In this document: in pieces, positions 1 to 6,601 of the stretch
How the letters are laid out: each line of letters starts with the position of its first letter
Numbering within the stretch: the stretch's first letter is position 1
Origin: Gemmatimonadota bacterium
GTDB lineage: Bacteria > Gemmatimonadota > Gemmatimonadetes > Gemmatimonadales > GWC2-71-9
Length of the DNA: 13,587 bases
Direction of reading: 5' to 3'
Assembly: GCA_003220975.1 (NCBI GenBank)
Contig: QHTX01000100.1
Coordinates: 1 to 13,587 of the forward strand
Translations under genes and position numbers: made by a program
The notes under the pieces: generated by a model
Database searches by the model: none
Seen by the model: only the letters and a program-made list of their open reading frames with translations
Told to the model about the DNA's origin: nothing

Positions 1-2199
1 CACGCCGGGCGCGGTTTCGCTCGGCGACCCGACCAGCACGCCGGGAAGGTGGATAGGGGGGCTGGGTCGCCACACGAACAGCCGGGGTCCTGCGGGCTCC
101 ATCGCGCCGGCCACGAGCGCGGCGACTGCGGCGGGATCGCCCGTCTCGAAGCCCTGGGCCGTCCAGATGCGGATGGCCCCCCTGTCCCCCCCGCCCCCAG
201 CGCCCCCCCCGCCCTCTTCGGGCGCGGGTGCCGGGAGCTCGAACGGCTCGCGGGGGCGGGCGTTCCACCGGGTCGAGTCGCCGCGCTCGTTCCCCTCCTT
301 CCCCCGCCCTCCCTCCCACCGCGGCACCAAGGCCGTGGCCAACCGGAACGTGCGGCGCGGATATGGCAGCTGGGACCGGAGTGCCGCGGGCAGGCTGTCC
401 GCAGGGCGGATCAGCGGCGCCAGCATGCCCGCCCAGACGTGCGCGAGCGAGTCGGCCCCGGGCGCGAGAAACAGATGGGTGTCGCCGCTCGCGGCGCCCA
501 CGATGCCGACGAGCCCAGCGCGCAGATAACGGACGTCGCGCCCGTCCCACAGCACCGGTCGGGCGAGCGGGAACGACGCCGATTCGAGATAACCATACGC
601 GATCCACCACAGGGCACCGTCCGCTACGACCGGCGTCGCGTCGTCGAAGCGCGCGAACGGCGCGAGCCGCGCGAGCCGGTCTGGAACGTCGCGATGCCAC
701 AGGAGCGCGAGGCCGTCGGTGCCGGCACGGGTGAGCTCCATGCTCTGCAGCGCCCACGCGAGCGCCGTCCGTCGCCAACCGCCGGTGAGCGGGAGACCCG
801 CGCCGCGCAGCGCGGGCCAGGTGTCGGGCGCCGCTACCGCAAATTCGCGGAACCCGGGACCGAACCAGATCGTCGAGTCGCGCGTGAGGAGCGGCGCGAA
901 GTCGAGACCGGTGTCGCCCTCCACGGCGGCGACCGGCCGGCCGGCATGCGTCCAGGGGCCACGATGGATCTCCGTCCATTCCGGGATGGGCCGGGTGTGC
1001 GCCAGGCTGTCGAGGTCAGGCATCGGGACGACGATCCACGTCGCCCGCCCGCTGCCGAGCCGGCGCGGGAGGAGGGCCGCGGCGGTCGGGGTGGCGCGCG
1101 CGCCGAGGTACTCGCGCCGCCGCGCCACCGCGAGCACGCGGGGCCCGTCCCACAGAGGCACGGTCGTGGCCGCGGCCTCGAGGCTCGGGAATCCGGGCGG
1201 TGCTCGCGAGTCGGGCCCCTCCCCGTCGAGGCCGAACGCTAGCGCTTCGAGCCGCCGCTCGTCGGCGGCAAGCCCGCCGTCGAGTGGCTGCCTCGACCTG
1301 TTGCGGCTCCCACCCACGGCGACCATCGCCGGCAGCACGAGGAACGCGACGAAGGAGCCTCCGAGCAGGGCACCCCAGCTCCCGGCCAGGAGCGCCGACT
1401 TCTCCCGCACCCCCCACACGAGGCTCGCCACCGTTGCAGCGACGCCTAACACTGCGATGAGCGGGGCGGCGGGGAGTCGCGTCGCCAGGGCCCGGCGCGT
1501 GAGCGCGCCGTGCAGCCCGGCGACTGCCTGCACCGGGTCGAGCAGCGCTCCCCAGGTGAGGGTCAGGCCGAGGCACGCGAGCAGCACGCCGAGATGGGCG
1601 CGCGCATGCGCGCTGGCGTACGGCAGCCAGCGGCGAAACCGCAGCGAGCCGATCCCCAGGTAGAGCAAGGCGACGATGGCCGTGGCCGACAGGGTGGCGA
1701 CGAGCGCGAAGCTCCGCAGGCGCTCGGTCCACGGCAGCCGCGCGAGGTAGTAACCGACGTCGCGATGCAGCACGGGGTCCGCGATCCCGAACGTGGGCGG
1801 CCGGGCGGCGAGCGCCGCTTCCTGCCACGCGTCGCCCGTGCCGAGCGTGAGGAGGACACCGTACACCAGACCGCACGCGACCGTGCCGGCGAGGAGCAGG
1901 CGCTGGGGAACGGCCTCCACGATCTCCAGATCGCCGAGCCGGCGCGGCAGCTGGACCGAGCCGATGGCGCGATAGACGAACAGCAGGTTCCCCGTGGCCC
2001 AGCCGATGGCCGCGAGCAGGAACAGGCCCCGCACGAGCCGCGCCAGGTCGCGCATCATGAGATACATGCCGCCGCCCGGGATGGTGGCCGCCCAGGCGCG
2101 CTCCGTCGTCTCGAGCGCCAGCCAGCGGCCGCCCACCAGAACCACGACCAGCAGACCAGCGCCGAGCAGGAACGCCCACCGCCGGCGGGCGCGCGTCAC
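1..2199 (-). CDS. UPF0182 (COG1615) family large membrane protein, 3' end outside window
   Basis: This is a conserved membrane protein family of unknown function. The frame is open from a GTG at 2199 to the window edge (733 residues, no stop), so the C-terminus is missing; family members are usually around 900 residues. About seven hydrophobic helices lie at roughly 8-24, 56-76, 101-121, 163-184, 203-220, 243-262 and 268-294, followed by a large, mostly soluble part. Family landmarks that I recognise are DPVLHRDVGYYL at 141-152, AFGLDG near 321-326, STIWFG at 442-447, an RDVPDRLARLAPF stretch at 503-515 and ADGALWWI at 526-533. The segment at about 625-675 is Gly/Pro/charge-rich low complexity and aligns poorly with the family. 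The GTG overlaps the mutase stop (GTGA), with a CAGGG a few bases upstream. The next in-frame ATG (2067) would remove helix 1, so GTG is preferred. Family membership is from remembered motifs; no role is claimed. Confidence 0.85.
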   Translation of the reverse strand, partial: MTRARRRWAFLLGAGLLVVVLVGGRWLALETTERAWAATIPGGGMYLMMRDLARLVRGLFLLAAIGWATGNLLFVYRAIGSVQLPRRLGDLEIVEAVPQRLLLAGTVACGLVYGVLLTLGTGDAWQEAALAARPPTFGIADPVLHRDVGYYLARLPWTERLRSFALVATLSATAIVALLYLGIGSLRFRRWLPYASAHARAHLGVLLACLGLTLTWGALLDPVQAVAGLHGALTRRALATRLPAAPLIAVLGVAATVASLVWGVREKSALLAGSWGALLGGSFVAFLVLPAMVAVGGSRNRSRQPLDGGLAADERRLEALAFGLDGEGPDSRAPPGFPSLEAAATTVPLWDGPRVLAVARRREYLGARATPTAAALLPRRLGSGRATWIVVPMPDLDSLAHTRPIPEWTEIHRGPWTHAGRPVAAVEGDTGLDFAPLLTRDSTIWFGPGFREFAVAAPDTWPALRGAGLPLTGGWRRTALAWALQSMELTRAGTDGLALLWHRDVPDRLARLAPFARFDDATPVVADGALWWIAYGYLESASFPLARPVLWDGRDVRYLRAGLVGIVGAASGDTHLFLAPGADSLAHVWAGMLAPLIRPADSLPAALRSQLPYPRRTFRLATALVPRWEGGRGKEGNERGDSTRWNARPREPFELPAPAPEEGGGGAGGGGDRGAIRIWTAQGFETGDPAAVAALVAGAMEPAGPRLFVWRPSPPIHLPGVLVGSPSETAPGV
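177..214 (-). other. G-tract cluster (putative G-quadruplex), UPF0182 linker
   Basis: On the coding strand the order is G3, C, G8, CGCT, G5, C, G7, ACA, G6. This gives at least four runs of five or more G with loops of 1-4 bases, which meets the usual G-quadruplex pattern. It encodes a Gly-rich linker (GGGGAGGGG). The structure is predicted from the pattern only; a bias for Gly codons in a disordered linker is a sufficient explanation. The G8, G7 and G6 runs are also prone to polymerase slippage or sequencing error. Confidence 0.6.
301..317 (-). other. Second G-tract cluster (putative G-quadruplex), UPF0182 linker
   Basis: The coding strand reads G3 A G3 A G3 C G5, a four-tract motif with single-base loops, which is the most stable class of predicted G-quadruplex. 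It lies about 90 bases upstream (in transcription order) of the other cluster, in the same low-complexity linker, and encodes WEGGRGG-like residues. Another GG and GGGG follow within ten bases. Confidence 0.6.
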
Positions 2200-3575
2200 A
2201 CTCGTATGCCCTGCTCGGCGAGCCATCGCTCGACTTCGACGCGGTACGCCGCGAGCGTCGCCGGGGTGCCGGCCTCGAAGCGGAGCACGAGCACCGGCTG
2301 CGTGTTGGAGGCGCGCAGCAGGCCCCAGCCGTCGGCGAACGTGATCCGCACGCCGTCCAGCGTGGACACGGGATACCTCGCGGCGAAGTGCTTCGCGGCG
2401 CGCGCCACGACGTCGAACTTGCGGTCGTCGGGACAGTCCACGCGCAGCTCGGGAGTGGACACGGTCTGCGGGAGGTCCGCGAGCAGGCGCGAGAGCGGGC
2501 CGCCCCGCTCGGCGACGTACCGCAGCAACCGTGCGGCTGCGAACAGGGCGTCATCGAAGCCGTACCAGTCGCCGCCGAAGAACATGTGCCCGCTCATCTC
2601 GCCCGCGAGCGGCGCGCCCAGCTCTTTCATTTTCTGCTTGATGAGCGAATGCCCCGTCTTCCACATCGTCGGCCGGAGCCCGGCGCGCACGAGTTCCTTC
2701 GAGAGCACCTCGGAGCACTTCACGTCGAAGATCACCGCATGCCCCGGCCCCATGCGGCGCGCGAGGTCGCGGGCGAGGAGCACCAGCAGCTGATCGCCGA
2801 ACACGACGCGGCCCTGCTCGTCTACGGCGCCGATGCGGTCGCCGTCGCCGTCGAACGCGATGCCGAGCTCGGCCTGCTCGCGGACGACTGCGGCCCGCAG
2901 GTCGCGCAGGTTCTCGAGCACGGTGGGATCGGGATGGTGATTCGGAAACGTGCCGTCCGATTCGCAGAACAGCGACACGACTTCGGCGCCGAGCTGGCGG
3001 AGTGTGTCGGCCGCCACGAGACTGGAGACGCCGTTACCGCAGTCCACGACGACCTTGACCGGCCGGGGCAGCGGCCCGTTGCGCTGGACGACCGCCTCCC
3101 GATACCTAGGCAGAATCGATTCGTCGGACTCGCGCGTGCCGCCGGGGATCGCGAAGAGGCGTCCGGATTCGATGTGCTCGCGGAGGCGCTGAATGCCGCC
3201 GCCGTACACCGGCTCCGCCCCGAGCACCATCTTGATGCCGTTGAATTCAGGGGGGTTGTGAGAACCGGTGACCTGGATCCCGCCATCGACCCGCAGCGTG
3301 TGCGTGGCGAAATACAGCGCCGGCGTGGGCAGCTCACCGACGTCGATGACCGTCCCGCCCGCGGTCACGATTCCATCAATCAGGGCGTCGGCCAGCGATT
3401 TTCCGGACGGCCTGTTGTCCCGGCCGACCGCTACGCGCGGGCGCTCGTGCCACGTCTTCCCGCCCCACAGCGTCACGAACGCCTGTCCAATGGCGCGCGC
3501 GACTTCGGGCGTCAGCTGATCGCCCACGGTGCCGCGAATGTCGTACTCGCGAAAGATGGCGGCGGGGAGCTTCAT
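2196..3575 (-). CDS. Phosphomannomutase/phosphoglucomutase (AlgC/ManB type)
   Basis: A cytoplasmic alpha-D-phosphohexomutase, expected to interconvert mannose-6-P/mannose-1-P and glucose-6-P/glucose-1-P through a phosphoserine and a bisphosphorylated intermediate. This feeds GDP-mannose and UDP-glucose for exopolysaccharide or LPS. The protein has 459 residues, close to AlgC (about 463). The four domain signatures are present in order: N-terminal FREYDIRG (8-15); catalytic TGSHNP loop (103-108, Ser105); metal-binding DGDGDR (242-247); sugar-recognition GEMSGH (325-330); and the C-terminal phosphate-binding RASNTQP (421-427). GEMSGH with this C-terminal loop favours a PMM/PGM over GlmM (phosphoglucosamine mutase). 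Substrate preference between mannose and glucose cannot be read from sequence. It starts 15 bases after nuoN, with only a weak G-rich stretch as ribosome-binding site, so it is probably transcribed with the nuo genes. Its TGA overlaps the GTG of the UPF0182 gene. Confidence 0.95.
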   Translation of the reverse strand: MKLPAAIFREYDIRGTVGDQLTPEVARAIGQAFVTLWGGKTWHERPRVAVGRDNRPSGKSLADALIDGIVTAGGTVIDVGELPTPALYFATHTLRVDGGIQVTGSHNPPEFNGIKMVLGAEPVYGGGIQRLREHIESGRLFAIPGGTRESDESILPRYREAVVQRNGPLPRPVKVVVDCGNGVSSLVAADTLRQLGAEVVSLFCESDGTFPNHHPDPTVLENLRDLRAAVVREQAELGIAFDGDGDRIGAVDEQGRVVFGDQLLVLLARDLARRMGPGHAVIFDVKCSEVLSKELVRAGLRPTMWKTGHSLIKQKMKELGAPLAGEMSGHMFFGGDWYGFDDALFAAARLLRYVAERGGPLSRLLADLPQTVSTPELRVDCPDDRKFDVVARAAKHFAARYPVSTLDGVRITFADGWGLLRASNTQPVLVLRFEAGTPATLAAYRVEVERWLAEQGIRV

Positions 3576-3590
3576 GGAGCCCGCCCGGGG

Positions 3591-5093
3591 TCAGTGGCCC
3601 GGGATGGTCGGCCCTGGAGCGGCGACGCCCGGTGCGGCTGCGGGCGGGGGCATCAGCGCGGCGGCGCTCGTGCGGGCGAGATCGAGCAAGCGGTTGGGCC
3701 GGACGCCGAAGAACAGCAGGCCGGCGACCGAAAGCGCGACGACGGCGCCGCCGAGCCGGCCGAGCTGCATACCGACGTGCGCCTGCGCGAACGGCTCGGG
3801 CTTCATGTACATCGCCATAATCACGGGGAGATAGTAGCCCGCCGAGACGACGCTCGTAAGGACGAGGACGGTCGCGAGGGCGGGCTCGTGGGCCGCGGTG
3901 GCCGCGACCAGGATGTACCATTTGCCGATGAACCCGGCGGTAACGGGGAAGCCCAGCAACGAGAGCATGCAGATCGCGAGCGCGAAGGCGAGCCACGGGC
4001 GCTGTTGGGCCAGGCCGGCCAGGTCGTCGATCAGGACGTGCAGGGCGAACGCCGCGAGCGTCATTAGGGTGTAGGCGACGAGATAGAACAGGAACGCCGC
4101 CGCGCCGAGGCTCGTCCCCGTCGCGACCGCGACGAGCAGGTAGCCCGCGTGCGCGATCGAAGAGTAGGCGAGCATCCGCTTCACGGTGCGCTGCGCCAGC
4201 GCGATGAGGTTGCCCCCGACCATCGTCGCGATTGCGAGCCACCACACGACGTGCTGCCACGCCGGCACCGACCCGAAGGCCTCGCCCAGCACGCGAAACA
4301 GGGCGGCGAACGCCGCCGCCTTCACCGCGGTCGCCATGTAGCCGGTGACCGGCGTCGGCGAGCCGTCGTACACGTCGGGCGCCCACATATGGAACGGCAC
4401 CGCGGCGACCTTGAACCCGAACCCGACGAGCAGCAATCCCAGGCCGATCAGCAGCATCGCGTTCGACTGCAGGCTGAGCGTGCGGATCTGCACGCCGATC
4501 AGCGTCAGGTTGGTGGTCGCGGTCGCGCCGTACACGAGCGCGATCCCATACAGCAGGAAGCCGGACGCGAACGCCCCGAGCAGGAAGTACTTGAGCGCCG
4601 CCTCGGCGGCGGGGGCGCTGTGGCGGTTGATCCCCGCGAGCACGTAGACGCATACGCTCATCAGCTCGAGACCGAGGAACACCACGATCAGATCCTCGCC
4701 GCCCGCCATCAGCATCATACCCAGCGTCGCGAACAGGACCAGGACGTAATACTCGGGGGCGAGCAGGTGCTCGCGCTCGAGGTAGTGGAACGAGACGAGG
4801 ACCGTGAGCGCGGCGGTGCCGAGCAGCAGCCAATCGGACACGAAGCGGAAGTCGTCGGCGGCGATCATGGCCGGGATGCCCACCGCGTGCGCACCGTTCC
4901 ACCACAGCCACCAGGTCGTCACCGCCGCGGCCCCGAGGCCCGCGAGGGTCGCCGCGCCCGCCGCGCGCAGGTCGGCGACCGTGCGATGACGCCACGCCAC
5001 GAGCAGCAGCACGCCGAGCCCGGCGGCCGTAAGCACCAGCTCCGGGGCGAGCGCCGTCATCAGGTCGGCGTAGCTCGAGAGATCGAGATTCAT
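3591..5093 (-). CDS. nuoN: NADH-quinone oxidoreductase subunit N
   Basis: An antiporter-like proton-pumping subunit in the middle of the Complex I membrane arm. It has 500 residues (E. coli about 485) and is almost entirely hydrophobic helices. Key charges are in place: Glu143 in GLELMSVCVY (TM5), Lys168 in ALKYFLLGAFASG, Lys228 in GFGFKVAAVPFHMWAPDVYD (TM7), Lys258 in ATAVKAAAF (TM8) and Lys391 in GFIGKWYI (TM12). APDVYDGSPTPVT (238-250) is typical of NuoN rather than NuoL or NuoM. The start is the ATG at 5093, giving MNLDLSSYAD; it overlaps the nuoM stop as ATGA. A longer reading from 5207 only adds nuoM shadow. The last 23 residues are a Pro/Ala-rich tail. The mutase gene follows after 15 bases. 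Confidence 0.97.
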   Translation of the reverse strand: MNLDLSSYADLMTALAPELVLTAAGLGVLLLVAWRHRTVADLRAAGAATLAGLGAAAVTTWWLWWNGAHAVGIPAMIAADDFRFVSDWLLLGTAALTVLVSFHYLEREHLLAPEYYVLVLFATLGMMLMAGGEDLIVVFLGLELMSVCVYVLAGINRHSAPAAEAALKYFLLGAFASGFLLYGIALVYGATATTNLTLIGVQIRTLSLQSNAMLLIGLGLLLVGFGFKVAAVPFHMWAPDVYDGSPTPVTGYMATAVKAAAFAALFRVLGEAFGSVPAWQHVVWWLAIATMVGGNLIALAQRTVKRMLAYSSIAHAGYLLVAVATGTSLGAAAFLFYLVAYTLMTLAAFALHVLIDDLAGLAQQRPWLAFALAICMLSLLGFPVTAGFIGKWYILVAATAAHEPALATVLVLTSVVSAGYYLPVIMAMYMKPEPFAQAHVGMQLGRLGGAVVALSVAGLLFFGVRPNRLLDLARTSAAALMPPPAAAPGVAAPGPTIPGH

Positions 5094-6598
5094 CGGCCGG
5101 CCGTCATGGCGGCGGCGGAGGCGCGCACCGACTGGATGAACTGCAGCGCGGCCGGCTCCGTGCGCCGCAGGATCGGCTTCGGGTACACCCCGATCCACAC
5201 GATGCACGCGACGAGCGGCAGCAGCACCGCCAGCTCGCGCGGCGTCAGGTCGGGCAGCCGCTCGTTCTCCGGCTTATCGAGCGGGTTGTAGATCACGCGC
5301 TGCAGCGCGGGCAGCAGGTACATGGCGGCGACGATCACGCCGCCGGCGGCGATCGTGGCCGCCACCGGGTAGGTCCGGAAGGCGCCGAGCAGGATGAGGA
5401 ACTCCCCCACGAACCCGTTAGTGGCCGGGAGCCCGATCGAAGAAAGCGACACGAGCGTCAGCACCGCCGCGAGCAGGGGCACGACTCTCGCGATCCCGCC
5501 GAAGGCGGCGATCATGCGCGAGTGGCGCCGCTCGTACAGCATCCCGGCGAGAAAGAACAGCGCGCCCGTCGAAATGCCGTGATTGATCATCACCAGGAGC
5601 GCCCCCTGCACGCTCTGCAGCGTGAGCGCCCAGATGCCGAGCATCACGAAGCCGAGGTGGGCGACCGACGAGTACGCGATCAGCTTCTTGAAGTCGGGTT
5701 GCACCATCGCGACCAGACCGCCGTAGATGATCCCGACGAGCGCCAGCACGACGATCGCCGTTTGCACCGCCGGGTGCAGGGCCACCTGCGGGAAAAACGG
5801 CACGGCGAAGCGCAGGAACCCGTACGTGCCCATCTTCAGCAGGATCCCCGCGAGGAGCACGGAGCCGGCGGTCGGCGCCTCGACGTGCGCGTCCGGCAGC
5901 CACGTGTGAAACGGAAACATCGGGACTTTGATCGCGAACGCCAGGAAGAACGCGCCGAACAACCAGAAGGCCACGGGGCCGAGCGCGCCCGGGTTCGTCA
6001 TCAGATAGGCGTAGGAGAACGAGATCACGCCCGTGCGCTGGGCCGTGAGATACACCAGGGCGAGGATCGCGACCAGCATCAGGAGCGACCCGAAGAACGT
6101 GTACACGAAGAACTTGATGGCCGCGTACAGGCGGTTCTCCCCGCCCCACACCCCGATGATGAAGTACATCGGGATCAGCATGACCTCCCACATCACGTAG
6201 AACAGGAAGAGATCGAGCGAGACGAACACCCCGAGCATTCCCGCCGTGAGCAAGAGCATCAGGGCGTAGAAGCCACGCTCGCGCGTCGTGATGTAGCTGT
6301 AGCTCCCCAGCACGGAGAGCGGCACGAGGAAGGTCGTGAGCAGGACGAGGAACAGGGAAATCCCGTCCACGCCGACGGCGTAGCGGATCCCCCAGGCGGG
6401 AATCCACGGGACATCGAGCTGGAACTGCATGCCGCCCGCGGGCACGAAGGTCCACCACAAGGGCAGTGCGATGGCGAACTCGGCGAGGCTCGCGGCGAGC
6501 GCGACGTGCTTCGCCCAGCGCGTCGGCACGAGCAGCAGGAGCAGCGCCGCCAGGGCGGGCCACGCGATCAGCGCGGTGAGCACCGCTCGCTCGTACAC
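5090..6598 (-). CDS. nuoM: NADH-quinone oxidoreductase subunit M
   Basis: An antiporter-like proton-pumping subunit of the Complex I membrane arm, 502 residues (E. coli about 509). Recognisable features are Glu138 in YVMWEVMLIPMYF (TM5), Lys224 in AFAIKVPMFPFHTWLPDAH (TM7), Lys255 in LLKMGTYGFLRF (TM8) and the TM12 acidic residue Glu399 in GFVGEFLIL. That NuoM has Glu here where NuoL and NuoN have Lys is a subunit-specific marker and supports the assignment. The start is GTG at 6598, three bases after the nuoL stop codon (TAA). No clear Shine-Dalgarno sequence is visible, so translational coupling to nuoL is likely. The stop overlaps the nuoN ATG. Confidence 0.97.
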   Translation of the reverse strand: MYERAVLTALIAWPALAALLLLLVPTRWAKHVALAASLAEFAIALPLWWTFVPAGGMQFQLDVPWIPAWGIRYAVGVDGISLFLVLLTTFLVPLSVLGSYSYITTRERGFYALMLLLTAGMLGVFVSLDLFLFYVMWEVMLIPMYFIIGVWGGENRLYAAIKFFVYTFFGSLLMLVAILALVYLTAQRTGVISFSYAYLMTNPGALGPVAFWLFGAFFLAFAIKVPMFPFHTWLPDAHVEAPTAGSVLLAGILLKMGTYGFLRFAVPFFPQVALHPAVQTAIVVLALVGIIYGGLVAMVQPDFKKLIAYSSVAHLGFVMLGIWALTLQSVQGALLVMINHGISTGALFFLAGMLYERRHSRMIAAFGGIARVVPLLAAVLTLVSLSSIGLPATNGFVGEFLILLGAFRTYPVAATIAAGGVIVAAMYLLPALQRVIYNPLDKPENERLPDLTPRELAVLLPLVACIVWIGVYPKPILRRTEPAALQFIQSVRASAAAMTAGR

Positions 6599-6601
6599 CG
6601 G

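Noticed and set aside
49..1242. 397-codon plus-strand frame over the left end
   Set aside because: The minus-strand frame here carries UPF0182 motifs and seven membrane helices. The plus-strand reading is Arg/Pro-rich noise.
1016..2554. 512-codon minus-strand frame crossing the mutase/UPF0182 junction
   Set aside because: Out of frame with both recognised proteins, it has Arg/Ser/Ala-rich sequence and no domain.
2196..3575. Mutase as GlmM (phosphoglucosamine mutase)
   Set aside because: The TGSHNP, GEMSGH and RASNTQP spellings fit the PMM/PGM (AlgC) group. GlmM normally shows different serine-loop and sugar-loop spellings.
3576..3590. Promoter or terminator between nuoN and the mutase
   Set aside because: Only 15 G+C-rich bases are available, with no inverted repeat, T-run or promoter-like hexamers.
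2388..4067. 559-codon open frame on the plus strand
   Set aside because: It is antisense to the mutase and nuoN, with composition dominated by Arg, Glu, Ala and Gly and no recognisable motif. It is the usual mirror frame of high-G+C genes.
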